Source: Weissella confusa (GTDB taxonomy: Bacteria > Bacillota > Bacilli > Lactobacillales > Lactobacillaceae). Taken from it: a stretch of DNA of 64,000 nt. The stretch covers positions 492,001-556,000 of the forward strand of contig CP168942.1 of NCBI GenBank assembly GCA_041871065.1. Direction: 5' to 3'. Below the pieces are notes generated by a model. That model made no database searches and had not been told where the DNA came from. It saw nothing but the letters and a program-made list of their open reading frames with translations. Positions 7,790 through 15,940 of the stretch are shown one piece after another. A program made the position numbers and the translations under genes. The first letter of the stretch is position 1, and every line of letters starts with the position of its first letter.

Positions 7790-8137
7790 CTATTCACCAA
7801 ACATCAACTTAGCCATTTCATAAAACTTCAATTTTTGTTCATCAGTCAATTCCTTACCACCGAATGAAACAGCAGGGCCAAGCTTGCTTAATGTTTCTTC
7901 CAAGTCAATAGGCATGTCATCTTTCTTATTACTGTGCATCTCATCAGTGTTACCTAATAGGTAGTCTACTGATACACCGAGGACGTCCGCGATGGCTTTA
8001 AGTGTGGGGTATTTTGGCTCAACCCCTTGGTTGTACCTGTATAGAGCATTTTCTGACAGGCCTGCATTTGTGGCCACCGTCTTCAAGTTCATTCCTCTTG
8101 CTTTTGCAACTTCTTTTATTCGTTCAAATACAGTCAT
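7790..8137 (-). CDS. CI-like XRE repressor
   Basis: The product (115 residues from ATG 8137) has an N-terminal HTH_3 domain (about 2-62: AKARGMNLKTVATNAGLSE, then the recognition-helix region ending in LLGNTDE) and a short C-terminal tail. ATG 8137 is preferred over the TTG at 8155 because AAGGAA lies ten bases upstream of it. It faces a small Cro-like gene across a 270-base divergent control region that contains two copies of TTACACNNNGTGTAA-like palindromes. It probably maintains the integrated state. Confidence 0.85.
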   Translation of the reverse strand: MTVFERIKEVAKARGMNLKTVATNAGLSENALYRYNQGVEPKYPTLKAIADVLGVSVDYLLGNTDEMHSNKKDDMPIDLEETLSKLGPAVSFGGKELTDEQKLKFYEMAKLMFGE

Positions 8138-8213
8138 ATCAATCGGTTCCTTCAACTAATAGGGTAGCTGATGAAAAAAATTACACAAAATTAACACAAA
8201 TACTTGTATTAAT

Positions 8214-8358
8214 TTACACTCCGTGCAATAATGAATTCATCAAGTAATTGAGCAACAAAAAAACAGACCTAAAATAATCAATGCTTTGGCGAGCGAATGT
8301 TGATATACAGGCGTTTATTGTGCTTTTTTTGTATGCCTTTATATTACACCTTGTGTAA
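8214..8358. promoter_or_regulatory. Operators in the repressor/Cro divergent region
   Basis: TTACACTCCGTGCAA (8214-8228) and TTACACCTTGTGTAA (8344-8358) share a 15-base palindrome, TTACAC-N3-GTGTAA. Half sites occur at 8181-8186 and 8376-8381. One site lies next to each of the divergent genes, the usual arrangement of a lysogeny switch. Confidence 0.6.
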
Positions 8359-8410
8359 AAAATGTGCAATAACTTGTGTAAACAATCAACAACATAAAAG
8401 GAGACACAAA

Positions 8411-8611
8411 ATGACAGAACTAGAAATTGCAGCAAAGAAGACTAAGGAAAAATTTGATATTGCACGTATTAAAAGTGGCTTGGGGTACAAAGATGTGGCA
8501 GCAATGCTAAACGTTAAGCCGCAACAATTCTCAAGGGCTTTAACAGGAACGCAACCGCGTGATATTCAAATTCAAAAGGCAGCAGCACGTATTTATAACA
8601 TCGAAATTTAA
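8411..8611 (+). CDS. Cro-like helix-turn-helix protein
   Basis: The 66-residue protein starts at ATG 8411 behind AAAGGAG; a longer frame from 8297 is excluded by that strong site and by the operator lying inside it. It contains one helix-turn-helix (YKDVAAMLNVKPQQFSRALTG, broken here for length: residues about 24-45) and little else. It is divergent from the CI-like repressor, so it is the likely early antagonist that commits the element to excision and replication. Confidence 0.75.
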   Translation: MTELEIAAKKTKEKFDIARIKSGLGYKDVAAMLNVKPQQFSRALTGTQPRDIQIQKAAARIYNIEI

Positions 8612-8743
8612 GAGAGGTTAATCGTATTTATTAATCAGGATAGGATGCACACCAATTTGGCTAGTATAAAAAATAGGGACTACCACACCGAAACCAATAG
8701 GTTTAATCCATCCGGAACAATATAGATTAAAGGTATTCATCGT

Positions 8744-9004
8744 ATGAAAAGTACTGACTTTGAAGATTATTCAGCATTGGCCAAAGCCATGCAATCGCTT
8801 GCGGATAGATTAGATGCAAGCAGTGGTGGGCGCCAATGGATGAATAAAAAGCAAGCTCAAAATTATGTGAATCTCGGGAAACAAGCATTTCAAAAGTTAG
8901 TAGATGACAATGTGATCCCAGTACATTCTTTAGATAATCATGGTTTAGCAAGACTAGAACGTTTTAACAGAACCGAACTAGATAACGCGTTGAAGAACCT
9001 ATGA
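8744..9004 (+). CDS. Excisionase-like DNA-binding protein, copy 1
   Basis: The 86-residue protein carries a winged-HTH excisionase pattern in its second half: an alternating KKQAQNYVNLGKQAFQKLV helix pair, then VIPVHSL and a final RTELDNALKNL helix. It is clearly related to the product at 10788-11042 (same order of motifs, shared FQKL.D..VI..HSL and ELD.A...L). One of the two may act as directionality factor for the integrase. ATG 8744 has a weak AAAGG upstream. The last codon abuts a 70-base leader with a hairpin before the Rha-like gene. Confidence 0.6.
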   Translation: MKSTDFEDYSALAKAMQSLADRLDASSGGRQWMNKKQAQNYVNLGKQAFQKLVDDNVIPVHSLDNHGLARLERFNRTELDNALKNL

Positions 9005-9078
9005 GAGTTTGTGTAACAAAAAAACACCACAGCGAGCAGGCCGTGGTGTCAGATAACTATAAGGAAGGTAATTATACC

Positions 9079-9684
9079 ATGGAAGATTTAGTAATGTACG
9101 GCACACCAGCCGAAGGTGTTTATACAACAAGTGAAATTGTGGCGAGGTATACGGGTGTATCTGTTGAACACGTCCGACAACTTACGGACAAGCACAAGGG
9201 TCAACTAGAACGATTTGGAATTTTGGGTTTTGAAAACTCAAAATTAGACGGACGAGGACGACCACACAAGATTTGGCACTACAACGAGCAACAAGCAACG
9301 TTGCTTATTACGTTCATGCGGAACACGGATGCGGTGGTTGAGTTCAAAAGTAATTTAGTTGCCGCGTTCTATTCACAGCGTGAGGAACTAACACATAAGA
9401 CAATTGCCCTTTCCAACATTAAGCCAGTGAATAAGTCACTTAGTGAAGTGGTCCATGATAGTTGGCCAGATAACCCGCATATGTACTCAACGATCCATAA
9501 CTTAGCGTTGAAAGTTGTCACGGGTAAGAATGCTAAGCAACTTAAAGCAGAGTTTGGTGTATCAGACGCTAAAGACGCGCTAGCAGCGGAACAAGTATCA
9601 GACCTAGAGCATGTTAGAGAAGCTATTAAAGCATTGTTGCTAATTGGTAAGAGTTACGAGGAAGTTAAGGAAGCACTAGCATGA
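9079..9684 (+). CDS. Rha-like phage regulatory protein
   Basis: ATG 9079 is preferred because AAGGAAGG lies upstream; the frame open from 9001 covers a hairpin leader. The 201-residue protein begins with a DNA-binding-like region (SEIVARYTGVSVEHVRQL, about 18-35), followed by NEQQATLLITFMRNTDAVVEFK and AFYSQREEL, which resemble the Rha family found in temperate phages. Its C-terminal part (about 120-201) is not recognised. Rha-type proteins interfere with phage or host regulation during lytic growth. The stop overlaps the next small gene in ATGA form. Confidence 0.6.
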   Translation: MEDLVMYGTPAEGVYTTSEIVARYTGVSVEHVRQLTDKHKGQLERFGILGFENSKLDGRGRPHKIWHYNEQQATLLITFMRNTDAVVEFKSNLVAAFYSQREELTHKTIALSNIKPVNKSLSEVVHDSWPDNPHMYSTIHNLALKVVTGKNAKQLKAEFGVSDAKDALAAEQVSDLEHVREAIKALLLIGKSYEEVKEALA

Positions 9685-9812
9685 CAGACACACAAACATT
9701 CTTGTTACAACTACTTGGCATTCTTGCTGGTATTTCTATTATTTACGTCATCGCGTGCATTCTAATTGATTTATATATGGGCGCATTGGTGATTGAAGAA
9801 GTAGACGATTAA
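9681..9812 (+). CDS. 43-residue membrane protein
   Basis: This short frame starts inside the end of the Rha-like gene (ATGA overlap) and encodes one hydrophobic helix (about residues 8-34) followed by an acidic tail (IEEVDD). The overlap suggests coupled translation. Single-span proteins of this size in phage early regions include holin-like, superinfection-exclusion and membrane-sensor proteins, but no specific function can be claimed. Confidence 0.55.
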   Translation: MTDTQTFLLQLLGILAGISIIYVIACILIDLYMGALVIEEVDD

Positions 9813-9902
9813 CGATGTGACCTCGGCAAGTCTGAAAACTACCACAGTAAATATTAACGCATGGGGATGCATCCCCAATACCAAAGAAAGATGGTTTTGA
9901 TT

Positions 9903-10496
9903 ATGAATAAGTATGACTACACGGCGAAGAAGCACCCAGCACTACAAACGGAACGGTATGTACCTGTAACGGTCAATGTACCTGATAAGTACGATTTAGT
10001 GGGGACTGTGTCTGAATTGTTGGCGGCAATGCACGCAGTAGACATGGAGACGGTAGAAGGTGATGCCGTTGAGACAGTCGAGCGAAGCCCAATGGTAACA
10101 GATGCATGGGTCCGCCTAACAATGGCTATTGAAGAATTGGCCAAGGATATGGGGACGGAAGCAACGTTTGATTTCGTACCGGCTAGTCAACAACCCAATG
10201 ACCCAATGGGACTATATGATGCAACTGGAAAGCTATACAATGCGATTGAGAGTAAAGACATTGAAACGGCACTAGCACATGTTAAGTACATGGAAGAAAT
10301 TGCACGTACTTATGCAGACCCACGCAGCGCTGCACACGATCCATTTAACTTGCTTGAATTAACCGAGAAGTTAAACAGTGCGATTGATGCAGAGGACAAG
10401 AGCGGAGCAAATGATGTATTGGCGGAATTAGCCGAGAAGGTTCAAGACGGCTTGAAACGTGCCAAGGCAGACCGAGAGTTTAACGAAAACAGCTAA
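9903..10496 (+). CDS. Hypothetical acidic protein of the satellite
   Basis: ATG 9903 is chosen because the leader AAAGAAAG...GGTTTT...ATG matches the leader of the gene at 10788; ATG 9891 is an alternative. The 197-residue product is acidic and helical, with a predicted coiled region towards the C terminus (about 120-190). No family is recognised. It is preceded by a perfect hairpin (TGGGGATGCATCCCCA) and by a motif (GTGACCTCGGCAAGTC) that recurs before 10788. Confidence 0.65.
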   Translation: MNKYDYTAKKHPALQTERYVPVTVNVPDKYDLVGTVSELLAAMHAVDMETVEGDAVETVERSPMVTDAWVRLTMAIEELAKDMGTEATFDFVPASQQPNDPMGLYDATGKLYNAIESKDIETALAHVKYMEEIARTYADPRSAAHDPFNLLELTEKLNSAIDAEDKSGANDVLAELAEKVQDGLKRAKADREFNENS

Positions 10497-10787
10497 ACGC
10501 AGACGCCACACGGCTCACTGGTGGCGTCATACATACAGAACAAACTAATTAAAGGACAACTTTATTAGTTATTACCGTGCCAGCGCCTTGTATGTGGTGG
10601 CTGGTGTACATAACGTGACCCAAGCAAGTCCTTAAACTGCCCAGTGGACAGTCTTTGTGTTTATCAAAAATAAACCGAATGCGAGCAGCCAACTCACCAC
10701 AAAGAAAAAACGACTAGTAACCTGTGCCGACCAAAGCCCGTTACTAATCGTTACCACGCACCCAAAAGAAAGGACACGGTTTTATTT
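10497..10787 (+). other. Gene-free, hairpin-rich segment of the satellite
   Basis: No coding frame is supported. The segment contains hairpins GACGCCAC/GTGGCGTC (10504-10530), AACTAAT/ATTAGTT (10543-10570), CCAGC/GCTGG (10580-10603) and an imperfect stem ACGACTAGTAAC/GTTACTAATCGT (10709-10753). A diverged copy of a motif before 9903 lies at 10615-10630. It could be a leader or a replication-associated region. Confidence 0.4.
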
Positions 10788-11042
10788 ATGAATGCTACCA
10801 GTATACCAGATATTGAAAGCTTAGTGGCGGCGCTAGACCGGCTAACCGCAGCAGTCACGGCGCCAGAGAAAAGCCCATGGTTATCTAAGATTAAGGCTTA
10901 TAACTATTTGGATGTGTCGCCTAAGACCTTTCAAAAATTGATAGATAAAGGCGTGATTAAGCCACATTCATTGTTTGAATTTGGAGTAGCACGGGAATTA
11001 TTTAATCAATCGGAATTAGATGAAGCCATAAAGCGATTATAA
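10788..11042 (+). CDS. Excisionase-like DNA-binding protein, copy 2
   Basis: The 84-residue protein starts behind AGAAAGGA. It shares its HTH half with the protein at 8744: KIKAYNYLDVSPKTFQKLIDKGVIKPHSL and a final SELDEAIKRL helix (motifs given in short, residues about 36-84). The N-terminal 30 residues differ. The two genes are probably an old duplication within the element or two independent acquisitions of the same module. One may serve as excisionase and the other as a replication or transcription factor. Confidence 0.6.
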   Translation: MNATSIPDIESLVAALDRLTAAVTAPEKSPWLSKIKAYNYLDVSPKTFQKLIDKGVIKPHSLFEFGVARELFNQSELDEAIKRL

Positions 11043-11054
11043 GGAGGCGATGAG

Positions 11055-11423
11055 ATGAAAGGACTAGACAACGCCACAATTAGACTGGTGGCAAGTGATG
11101 TGAATGATTTGATTAAGGAAGGCGGGCACAGTCAACTAGCCGTTATTGCAACAAGTGGGGTGGCTTTGACCTTGCAGGCGCTTATTAGTGCCACAACGGC
11201 TGATGAGTTGCCATATATGGTGACAAGCAATGTACGCAGTTTATTGCGTGAATTGGATAAGCCAAAGACGAGTTCAGACTTTGAATTAGGTTTCATGTTG
11301 GCAGTATCAGCAGCTGCACAAGCCATTACAGAAACAGATCTAACCCAGTACACGAAGAAACATGTACTTGAAGTGATAAACGCGAAGTTGGGTGATTTGA
11401 AAGGAGTTGATACAGATGAGTGA
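11055..11423 (+). CDS. Hypothetical satellite protein
   Basis: The 122-residue product starts behind AAGGAGG, only 12 bases after the preceding gene, so the two are one operon. It is helical with an Ala- and Thr-rich middle (about 25-50). The start of the next gene overlaps its end by eight bases. No family is recognised. Its place between a DNA-binding protein and the primase-like gene suggests a role in early replication or its control. Confidence 0.6.
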   Translation: MKGLDNATIRLVASDVNDLIKEGGHSQLAVIATSGVALTLQALISATTADELPYMVTSNVRSLLRELDKPKTSSDFELGFMLAVSAAAQAITETDLTQYTKKHVLEVINAKLGDLKGVDTDE

Positions 11424-11787
11424 AGAAACATTAACGGAACAGCTTGAGCAGTTGGTGGCAATGTTGCCAGAAGGCGCAGAGAAGCCCGTAAGCATCTCTG
11501 AAATTGCGACACGCCTAAATACCAACAAACGTACAATCACGGCATGGGTGGCGTTCCTGATTAATCATAAGGGTGTACCAATTGGTAGCCGACGCAGTGC
11601 GCCGAGTGGGTACTACCTGATTACCAGTGATGAAGAACGAAACAATGCGATTGCCCCACTCACGGCCCAAGCATTGGAGGAGTTGAAGCGTGCTGAAAAG
11701 TTGCGGTCAATTGACTTGCATACGTGGCGTAATAATTTCAACGACAACAAAAAAAGCAACCACAGGCGTTCCGTTGAACACGCGTAG
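11416..11787 (+). CDS. Winged-helix replication-module protein
   Basis: ATG 11416 is used because AAAGGAG lies ten bases upstream, inside the previous gene. The 123-residue protein contains a helix-turn-helix (KPVSISEIATRLNTNKRTI, about 23-41) followed by a wing-like SAPSGYYLI segment and a helical charged tail. This resembles small HTH proteins placed before replication genes in phages of lactic acid bacteria. A hairpin (AAAGCAAC/GTTGCTTT, about 11751-11796) overlaps its last codons and may attenuate downstream transcription. Confidence 0.6.
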   Translation: MSEETLTEQLEQLVAMLPEGAEKPVSISEIATRLNTNKRTITAWVAFLINHKGVPIGSRRSAPSGYYLITSDEERNNAIAPLTAQALEELKRAEKLRSIDLHTWRNNFNDNKKSNHRRSVEHA

Positions 11788-11869
11788 TTGCTTTGTACCT
11801 TACTCACGGCGAAGTTTCCCGACCGATACCGTGAACACTCTCAAAAACAAAAGGAGATTTCTATACATT

Positions 11870-12145
11870 ATGGAACAATCGACAAAAACGCGCAAGCTGG
11901 CAGATATATTGGATGAAGCTGAACAACGAAGCGCAGCATTAGCTGGATTGGCTGATGTTGTATCTGACTTAAGCGAAGATGAAGGATCAGTAATCGTTAC
12001 TGTTAATTCAAGTAAAGAAACATTTGAGTTAGCCAACAACAGTTTAAACAACTACCGAAAAATAAGTGGCGTCTCATTATCATTGCTAATACTGGCTAAC
12101 GACGTTTTAAAGCTAACTAGTGAAGCAAATATGTCTGCTGAATAG
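11870..12145 (+). CDS. Small hypothetical satellite protein
   Basis: ATG 11870 lies 13 bases after AAAGGAG, somewhat long spacing. The 91-residue product is acidic in its centre (DLSEDEGSV) and helical at both ends. The frame is open much further upstream (from 11690) but that part overlaps the preceding gene and has no ribosome binding site. No family is recognised. It directly precedes the primase-like gene with ten bases between. Confidence 0.55.
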   Translation: MEQSTKTRKLADILDEAEQRSAALAGLADVVSDLSEDEGSVIVTVNSSKETFELANNSLNNYRKISGVSLSLLILANDVLKLTSEANMSAE

Positions 12146-12155
12146 GTGGAATCTA

Positions 12156-13061
12156 ATGATTTATACACAAACAAGCGTATTGGCCAAACAATATACAGTA
12201 GTCGACGGTATAGATGATTTTGCACACCTTGTCACGACCACGGCAACACCGACACAAGCGCAGAACCTGACGAGCGAACAACTGGAGACCTTTAAACATA
12301 CCAGTGCACCGTACGTCGTTTATGGTCTTGTTGCTGGAATCAACAGGGCAGATAGTGAAGTGACAGCTCGAACCATCTTATTTTTGGATGTAGACGGTAG
12401 TGAAGCCACGTATAACGAAGTGAGAGACAGGATAACTGCTGGGTTATTAAACCAATATAGTCTAGTTGCTTATCCAACTATCAGTAACGGTATTAAGTCC
12501 GGTGCACGGATGCGTATTGCTATCGAACTGAGCCGACCAGCACCACCAGATGACTATATCAAGGTGTGGCGAGTGGTGAGTTATTTACTGCACGTCACAG
12601 CGGACGAAGCAGGGGCAACAAGGCAGTTTAAGCAGTTGGCTGGGACATATATACTAACAACGCAAAACGAGCACAGTGAGCCTGTGATTAACGCAAACGA
12701 TACGGTAGTTTTGCCGGTGGATGAATTCGTCAAGATATTTGATGAGAACCCAAACCGATATGAATCTAAGCAAGCAAAAACCTCTCAACGTGTTGAGAAC
12801 AACGAAGATCGAAAACCTTGGATGGTCACTAACGCACGAATGGTTACAGCGCTACTAGACCCTGAGAATAATTACGGGTTGTTTGGAGGCTGGGATAACA
12901 TGCTAACAAGTGTAGGCGGTTGGGTTTATCGAAATACTGGTGGCAATATACGATTCACGTTGGATGTCGTCGAGCATTTAAATAGTTTAGGAAGTGACCC
13001 GATTCCAATTAGTGAATTGGGTCCAAAGTTTAAAAGTTGGGTGAAGAATTGGAGGTACTAA
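12156..13061 (+). CDS. Primase-like replication protein of the satellite
   Basis: ATG 12156 follows TAGGTGG. The 301-residue protein contains ILFLDVDGS (about residues 70-78), which fits the hhhDhD metal-binding motif of archaeo-eukaryotic-type primases, and later the conserved-looking YPTISNGIKSGARMRIAIEL (about 108-127). The C-terminal third is likely a linker and helical domain. It is followed with a one-base overlap by the SF3 helicase, the same pri-rep order as in phage-inducible chromosomal islands. The primase assignment is inferred from motif and context. Confidence 0.6.
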   Translation: MIYTQTSVLAKQYTVVDGIDDFAHLVTTTATPTQAQNLTSEQLETFKHTSAPYVVYGLVAGINRADSEVTARTILFLDVDGSEATYNEVRDRITAGLLNQYSLVAYPTISNGIKSGARMRIAIELSRPAPPDDYIKVWRVVSYLLHVTADEAGATRQFKQLAGTYILTTQNEHSEPVINANDTVVLPVDEFVKIFDENPNRYESKQAKTSQRVENNEDRKPWMVTNARMVTALLDPENNYGLFGGWDNMLTSVGGWVYRNTGGNIRFTLDVVEHLNSLGSDPIPISELGPKFKSWVKNWRY

Positions 13062-14323
13062 TGGCGGAAAGCTTGAATGAGCAAGAGCTAGCAGAATTAT
13101 CGGCAGAGCAACCTATTAGGGTTGAAAAAGATAAGGAACAAGTTTTGCTAGAAGAATTTGCAAAGGAGGCGCCGGTATTTGGTGAAAATGCGGTGTATGT
13201 GTTCCTAAAGCGTAAAGGACGTTTGAATAGCCGACTTTTGAAAAATATTACAACCTTGGTAAAGGCAGAAGCAAATAGCGTAGGGGTAAACAATGATCCT
13301 AATCTAATTAACACTTATCACGGGGTATTCAACATTGATACAAAACAATTGGAACCGCGTGGCAGTCGATTATTCGACCATATCCTGCCGGAGTATGACC
13401 CACGAGCAAATGCAACAGCCTTTACAACGTTATTGAATAATTACAATACACCTGAATACCCTAATTTGTCTGATGATTTGTTGAAGTTATTTGGGTACCA
13501 GCTGTTTGGAAATAACCGACTAAAGACTTTTTTTATTATTCATGGGGACGGTGACAATGCTAAAAGCACCTTGTGGAATCTGATGGAAAACGCCTTGGGT
13601 AGTGAAGAAGCTGATGGTTATGCCACTAAGCTAGACAGTGAGACATTCATCAATAAAAGTAGCAACTTTGTAGTTGGCTTGAACTCGATTAACAACAGTC
13701 GATTCTTATTTTCGGATGAGATGAAACAAGGGGTAGAACTAGAAGGCAACCTGATAAAACAGCTAGTAGCTGGTGAAGGTTCAACTGTGAAGTTTGAAGC
13801 AAAAGGAAACAAGAAGCAACAGAGTGCTAATGTTATTAGCCCCGTTGTATTGCTGGTAAATGACGTACCAAGTTTTAAAAATGCAGATGACGCCACCCGA
13901 AATCGTATTGCCATTGTGGAGTTCACAAAAAAGTTTGTACGTAATGACCCAGAAGCGGCAAAGCTAATTAAGCAAGCAAAGGATGAACGTGCCGGTATAT
14001 TCAATATGATTGTGAACGCTTATGATCCTGATTGGCAAGTACCTAAGCGTTGGCTATCTGATGCAACTAATATCGTGAACGCACAAGCTGATGATGAAGA
14101 TGAGGTATACCACTTAGAACAGTCTTTGCCATTGGTTATCGTTGAAACGGGCGATACACAAGACCGGGTCCGACGTGGCGAATTACACCAAGCGTTGAAA
14201 GCAAAATACTATTTACCAAAAGAAGTTAGTTTTCCAAACACAAGACGGTTGGCTATCTTATTACCTCACAATTTTAATATTGGAGTTGATGGTAACTTTT
14301 ACACGAAGGTAGAACTGCTTTGA
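13061..14323 (+). CDS. rep: SF3 (D5/P4-type) replicative helicase
   Basis: The ATG overlaps the preceding TAA by one base and has GGAGG five bases upstream; 420 residues. The superfamily 3 core is complete: Walker A GDGDNAKST (162-170), Walker B RFLFSDE (214-220), motif C with PVVLLVND (261-268) and an arginine finger in ATRNRI (278-283). The N-terminal 80 residues are charged and the C terminus contains a winged-helix-like region that would contact the origin. A block of TGATAAG-type iterons follows immediately downstream, so the protein probably unwinds the satellite from there. Confidence 0.85.
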   Translation: MAESLNEQELAELSAEQPIRVEKDKEQVLLEEFAKEAPVFGENAVYVFLKRKGRLNSRLLKNITTLVKAEANSVGVNNDPNLINTYHGVFNIDTKQLEPRGSRLFDHILPEYDPRANATAFTTLLNNYNTPEYPNLSDDLLKLFGYQLFGNNRLKTFFIIHGDGDNAKSTLWNLMENALGSEEADGYATKLDSETFINKSSNFVVGLNSINNSRFLFSDEMKQGVELEGNLIKQLVAGEGSTVKFEAKGNKKQQSANVISPVVLLVNDVPSFKNADDATRNRIAIVEFTKKFVRNDPEAAKLIKQAKDERAGIFNMIVNAYDPDWQVPKRWLSDATNIVNAQADDEDEVYHLEQSLPLVIVETGDTQDRVRRGELHQALKAKYYLPKEVSFPNTRRLAILLPHNFNIGVDGNFYTKVELL

Positions 14324-14329
14324 TGCTCA

Positions 14330-14525
14330 CTTATCAAAACTTATCATCTCCTTATCAACGCAAAGACCGGTATTATCACACTTATCACACTTATCAATAT
14401 TTAATTAGTTATATAAGGTCAGATGTAGTGCTTACTGTGTATGTAAGTAACAAATTATTGATAAGTTGATAATTGCGATAATACCGCGGTTTATAGCGAT
14501 AAGGGAGTGATAAGAGAGTGATAAG
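14330..14525. other. Putative replication origin with inverted iteron clusters
   Basis: Five exact CTTATCA copies (14330, 14340, 14351, 14381, 14390) lie on the left and three exact TGATAAG copies (14459, 14508, 14519), plus near copies at 14468 and 14497, on the right in inverse orientation. Between them is an AT-rich core (about 14397-14460). The block directly follows the helicase gene, as in other satellite islands. Confidence 0.7.
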
Positions 14526-14566
14526 TTTGGAAATTGAACCCGATTTTTAGAGAGGAGGACAGCAAG

Positions 14567-14878
14567 GTGAGATACGAACATTACGAGCCAAGAGCAACAT
14601 TAGACAACACCAAGGAATTGCGTAACGCAGTCATGAAAGCATTGACTGTGATTGATGGTGAGGCATTACGTGACGCACTATTTGATTCTTTAACAGCGAC
14701 TAAGGCGTACGCTGACAATGAAGACGAAAATATGGACGGCCACGTAAACGAACTAGAAGCACGATTGGATGGCTTAGAAAATGATCTGATGGCTGCATGT
14801 TATGACGATACAAATATGCGTGAATATGCTGAAAGATTAGAGGCACGTATTGAAAAGTTAGAAGCGTTTATGCAATAA
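14567..14878 (+). CDS. Small coiled-coil protein
   Basis: GTG 14567 is chosen because GAGGAGG lies about ten bases upstream; earlier starts have no site and would extend into the origin. The 103-residue product is acidic, with heptad-like helices in the second half (LEARLDGLENDL and YAERLEARIEKLEAF). This suggests a self-associating coiled coil. No family is recognised. Confidence 0.6.
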   Translation: MRYEHYEPRATLDNTKELRNAVMKALTVIDGEALRDALFDSLTATKAYADNEDENMDGHVNELEARLDGLENDLMAACYDDTNMREYAERLEARIEKLEAFMQ

Positions 14879-14897
14879 GTAGAAAAGAGGAACGAGC

Positions 14898-15053
14898 ATG
14901 GCAGCATGGAACAGTGGCGAATATTACGAGGGCGAACGCATTAAGTTGCATAAATTTTTAGATACTGTTGATACATCAAAACTAAGTGAGCTAGGACGTA
15001 TCGAGTATGTAAAGGCAGCCGCCCTAATGGAAATTGCCCGTAAGTTGAAATAA
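14898..15053 (+). CDS. 51-residue hypothetical protein
   Basis: ATG 14898 follows GAGGAACGAG. The short product is helical and charged and ends in ALMEIARKLK. It is the last gene before a terminator and forms an operon with the coiled-coil gene. It is too short for family assignment. Confidence 0.55.
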   Translation: MAAWNSGEYYEGERIKLHKFLDTVDTSKLSELGRIEYVKAAALMEIARKLK

Positions 15054-15063
15054 ATATAATTAG

Positions 15064-15100
15064 AACGTTAGCAAGTTTCACGACTTGCTGGCGTTTTTTT
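15064..15100 (+). terminator. Intrinsic terminator after the replication operon
   Basis: AACGTTAGCAAGT pairs with ACTTGCTGGCGTT and runs into T7. Confidence 0.85.
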
Positions 15101-15311
15101 ATAAGACGAGTTACATGTTTACATTTGTTGACCGTATTGGGACAAGATATAGATGGGAGCATAGGTGTGCATAGGGATAACCAACGACGGTAGTGTCGTT
15201 TTTTGTAGAATTCCCAGAAAAAGCAATTTGAACGAAGTGGCCTTTTATTTATTCAACACGTTGTACAATAAAAGGATATAACTTCTAGGCATGAAAAGAT
15301 GAGGTGAGTAT

Positions 15312-15722
15312 ATGGGAAGTACAACATTATCTATTGATGAAAAGATGACGGTTAAGAGAGTACGTGCATTCTTTACGGATGATTTACCAAAACTGCAACT
15401 ACTAGCACACGTTAGATTGTCTAGTGTGAATTTAGATGCAATGCCAGTGCATCGTAGTAATGAAAATACGGCAGTAGACAAGATGACCCGGCAAGTGCAA
15501 GCACGGATGTGTCTTGATGATATGGTTGAGGCGTTAAGTGCGTTACCTGATATGGAACGGAAAGTGATTATATTGAAGTACATAGAAGGGCTACAATGGT
15601 TTGTTATTAGCGACCGTCTGCATTTAAGCGTGAGAAGGTTACAAGAGGTTATGCAGCAAGCGCTGAATGATTTTGGGATAGCTTATGCGGGAACGTTGGA
15701 CTTGTTAGATGAAGGTGAGTAG
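15312..15722 (+). CDS. ArpU-like late transcriptional regulator
   Basis: The 136-residue protein starts behind GAGGTGAGT. Its second half reads like sigma region 4 (ALPDMERKVIILKYIEGLQW followed by a helix pair, about 82-125), the pattern of ArpU-family regulators. These activate late genes in temperate phages of lactic acid bacteria. Here no late structural genes follow: a terminator comes next and then cargo. The gene may therefore control a cargo promoter, respond to a helper phage, or be a relic. Confidence 0.65.
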   Translation: MGSTTLSIDEKMTVKRVRAFFTDDLPKLQLLAHVRLSSVNLDAMPVHRSNENTAVDKMTRQVQARMCLDDMVEALSALPDMERKVIILKYIEGLQWFVISDRLHLSVRRLQEVMQQALNDFGIAYAGTLDLLDEGE

Positions 15723-15770
15723 CAGAGAGAAGTCTTACTACTTTTTACTACATTGGGGATGGATTAGATG

Positions 15771-15817
15771 AACGCTGTGATAGCTCACGAGAAGCCCGTC
15801 ACGGCGTTTTTGTTTTG
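15771..15817 (+). terminator. Intrinsic terminator ending the satellite core
   Basis: AACGCTGTGA pairs with TCACGGCGTT and runs into T5. Confidence 0.8.
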
Positions 15818-15846
15818 TTGTGCTAAATTTGTACGCCTTGTGATTT

Positions 15847-15940
15847 AAAATCGTTTATACCCCCGCCTGCGTCGCTTAGGAAGTAACCGAATATCAAATA
15901 GTGCCGTCTCTTCAACACGCTGCAGTTATTGTTATTTTTT
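15847..15940. repeat. Repeat R, copy 1
   Basis: About 94 bases starting AAAATCGTTTATACCCCC recur with only a few changes at 25532-25625. The two copies bracket the surface-protein cluster and the IS. The last part also begins the longer repeat C. Confidence 0.85.

Noticed and set aside
15312..15722. Sigma factor gene
   Set aside because: The sigma-4-like half is present but the rest fits ArpU-type phage regulators better, and no sigma-2 region is present.
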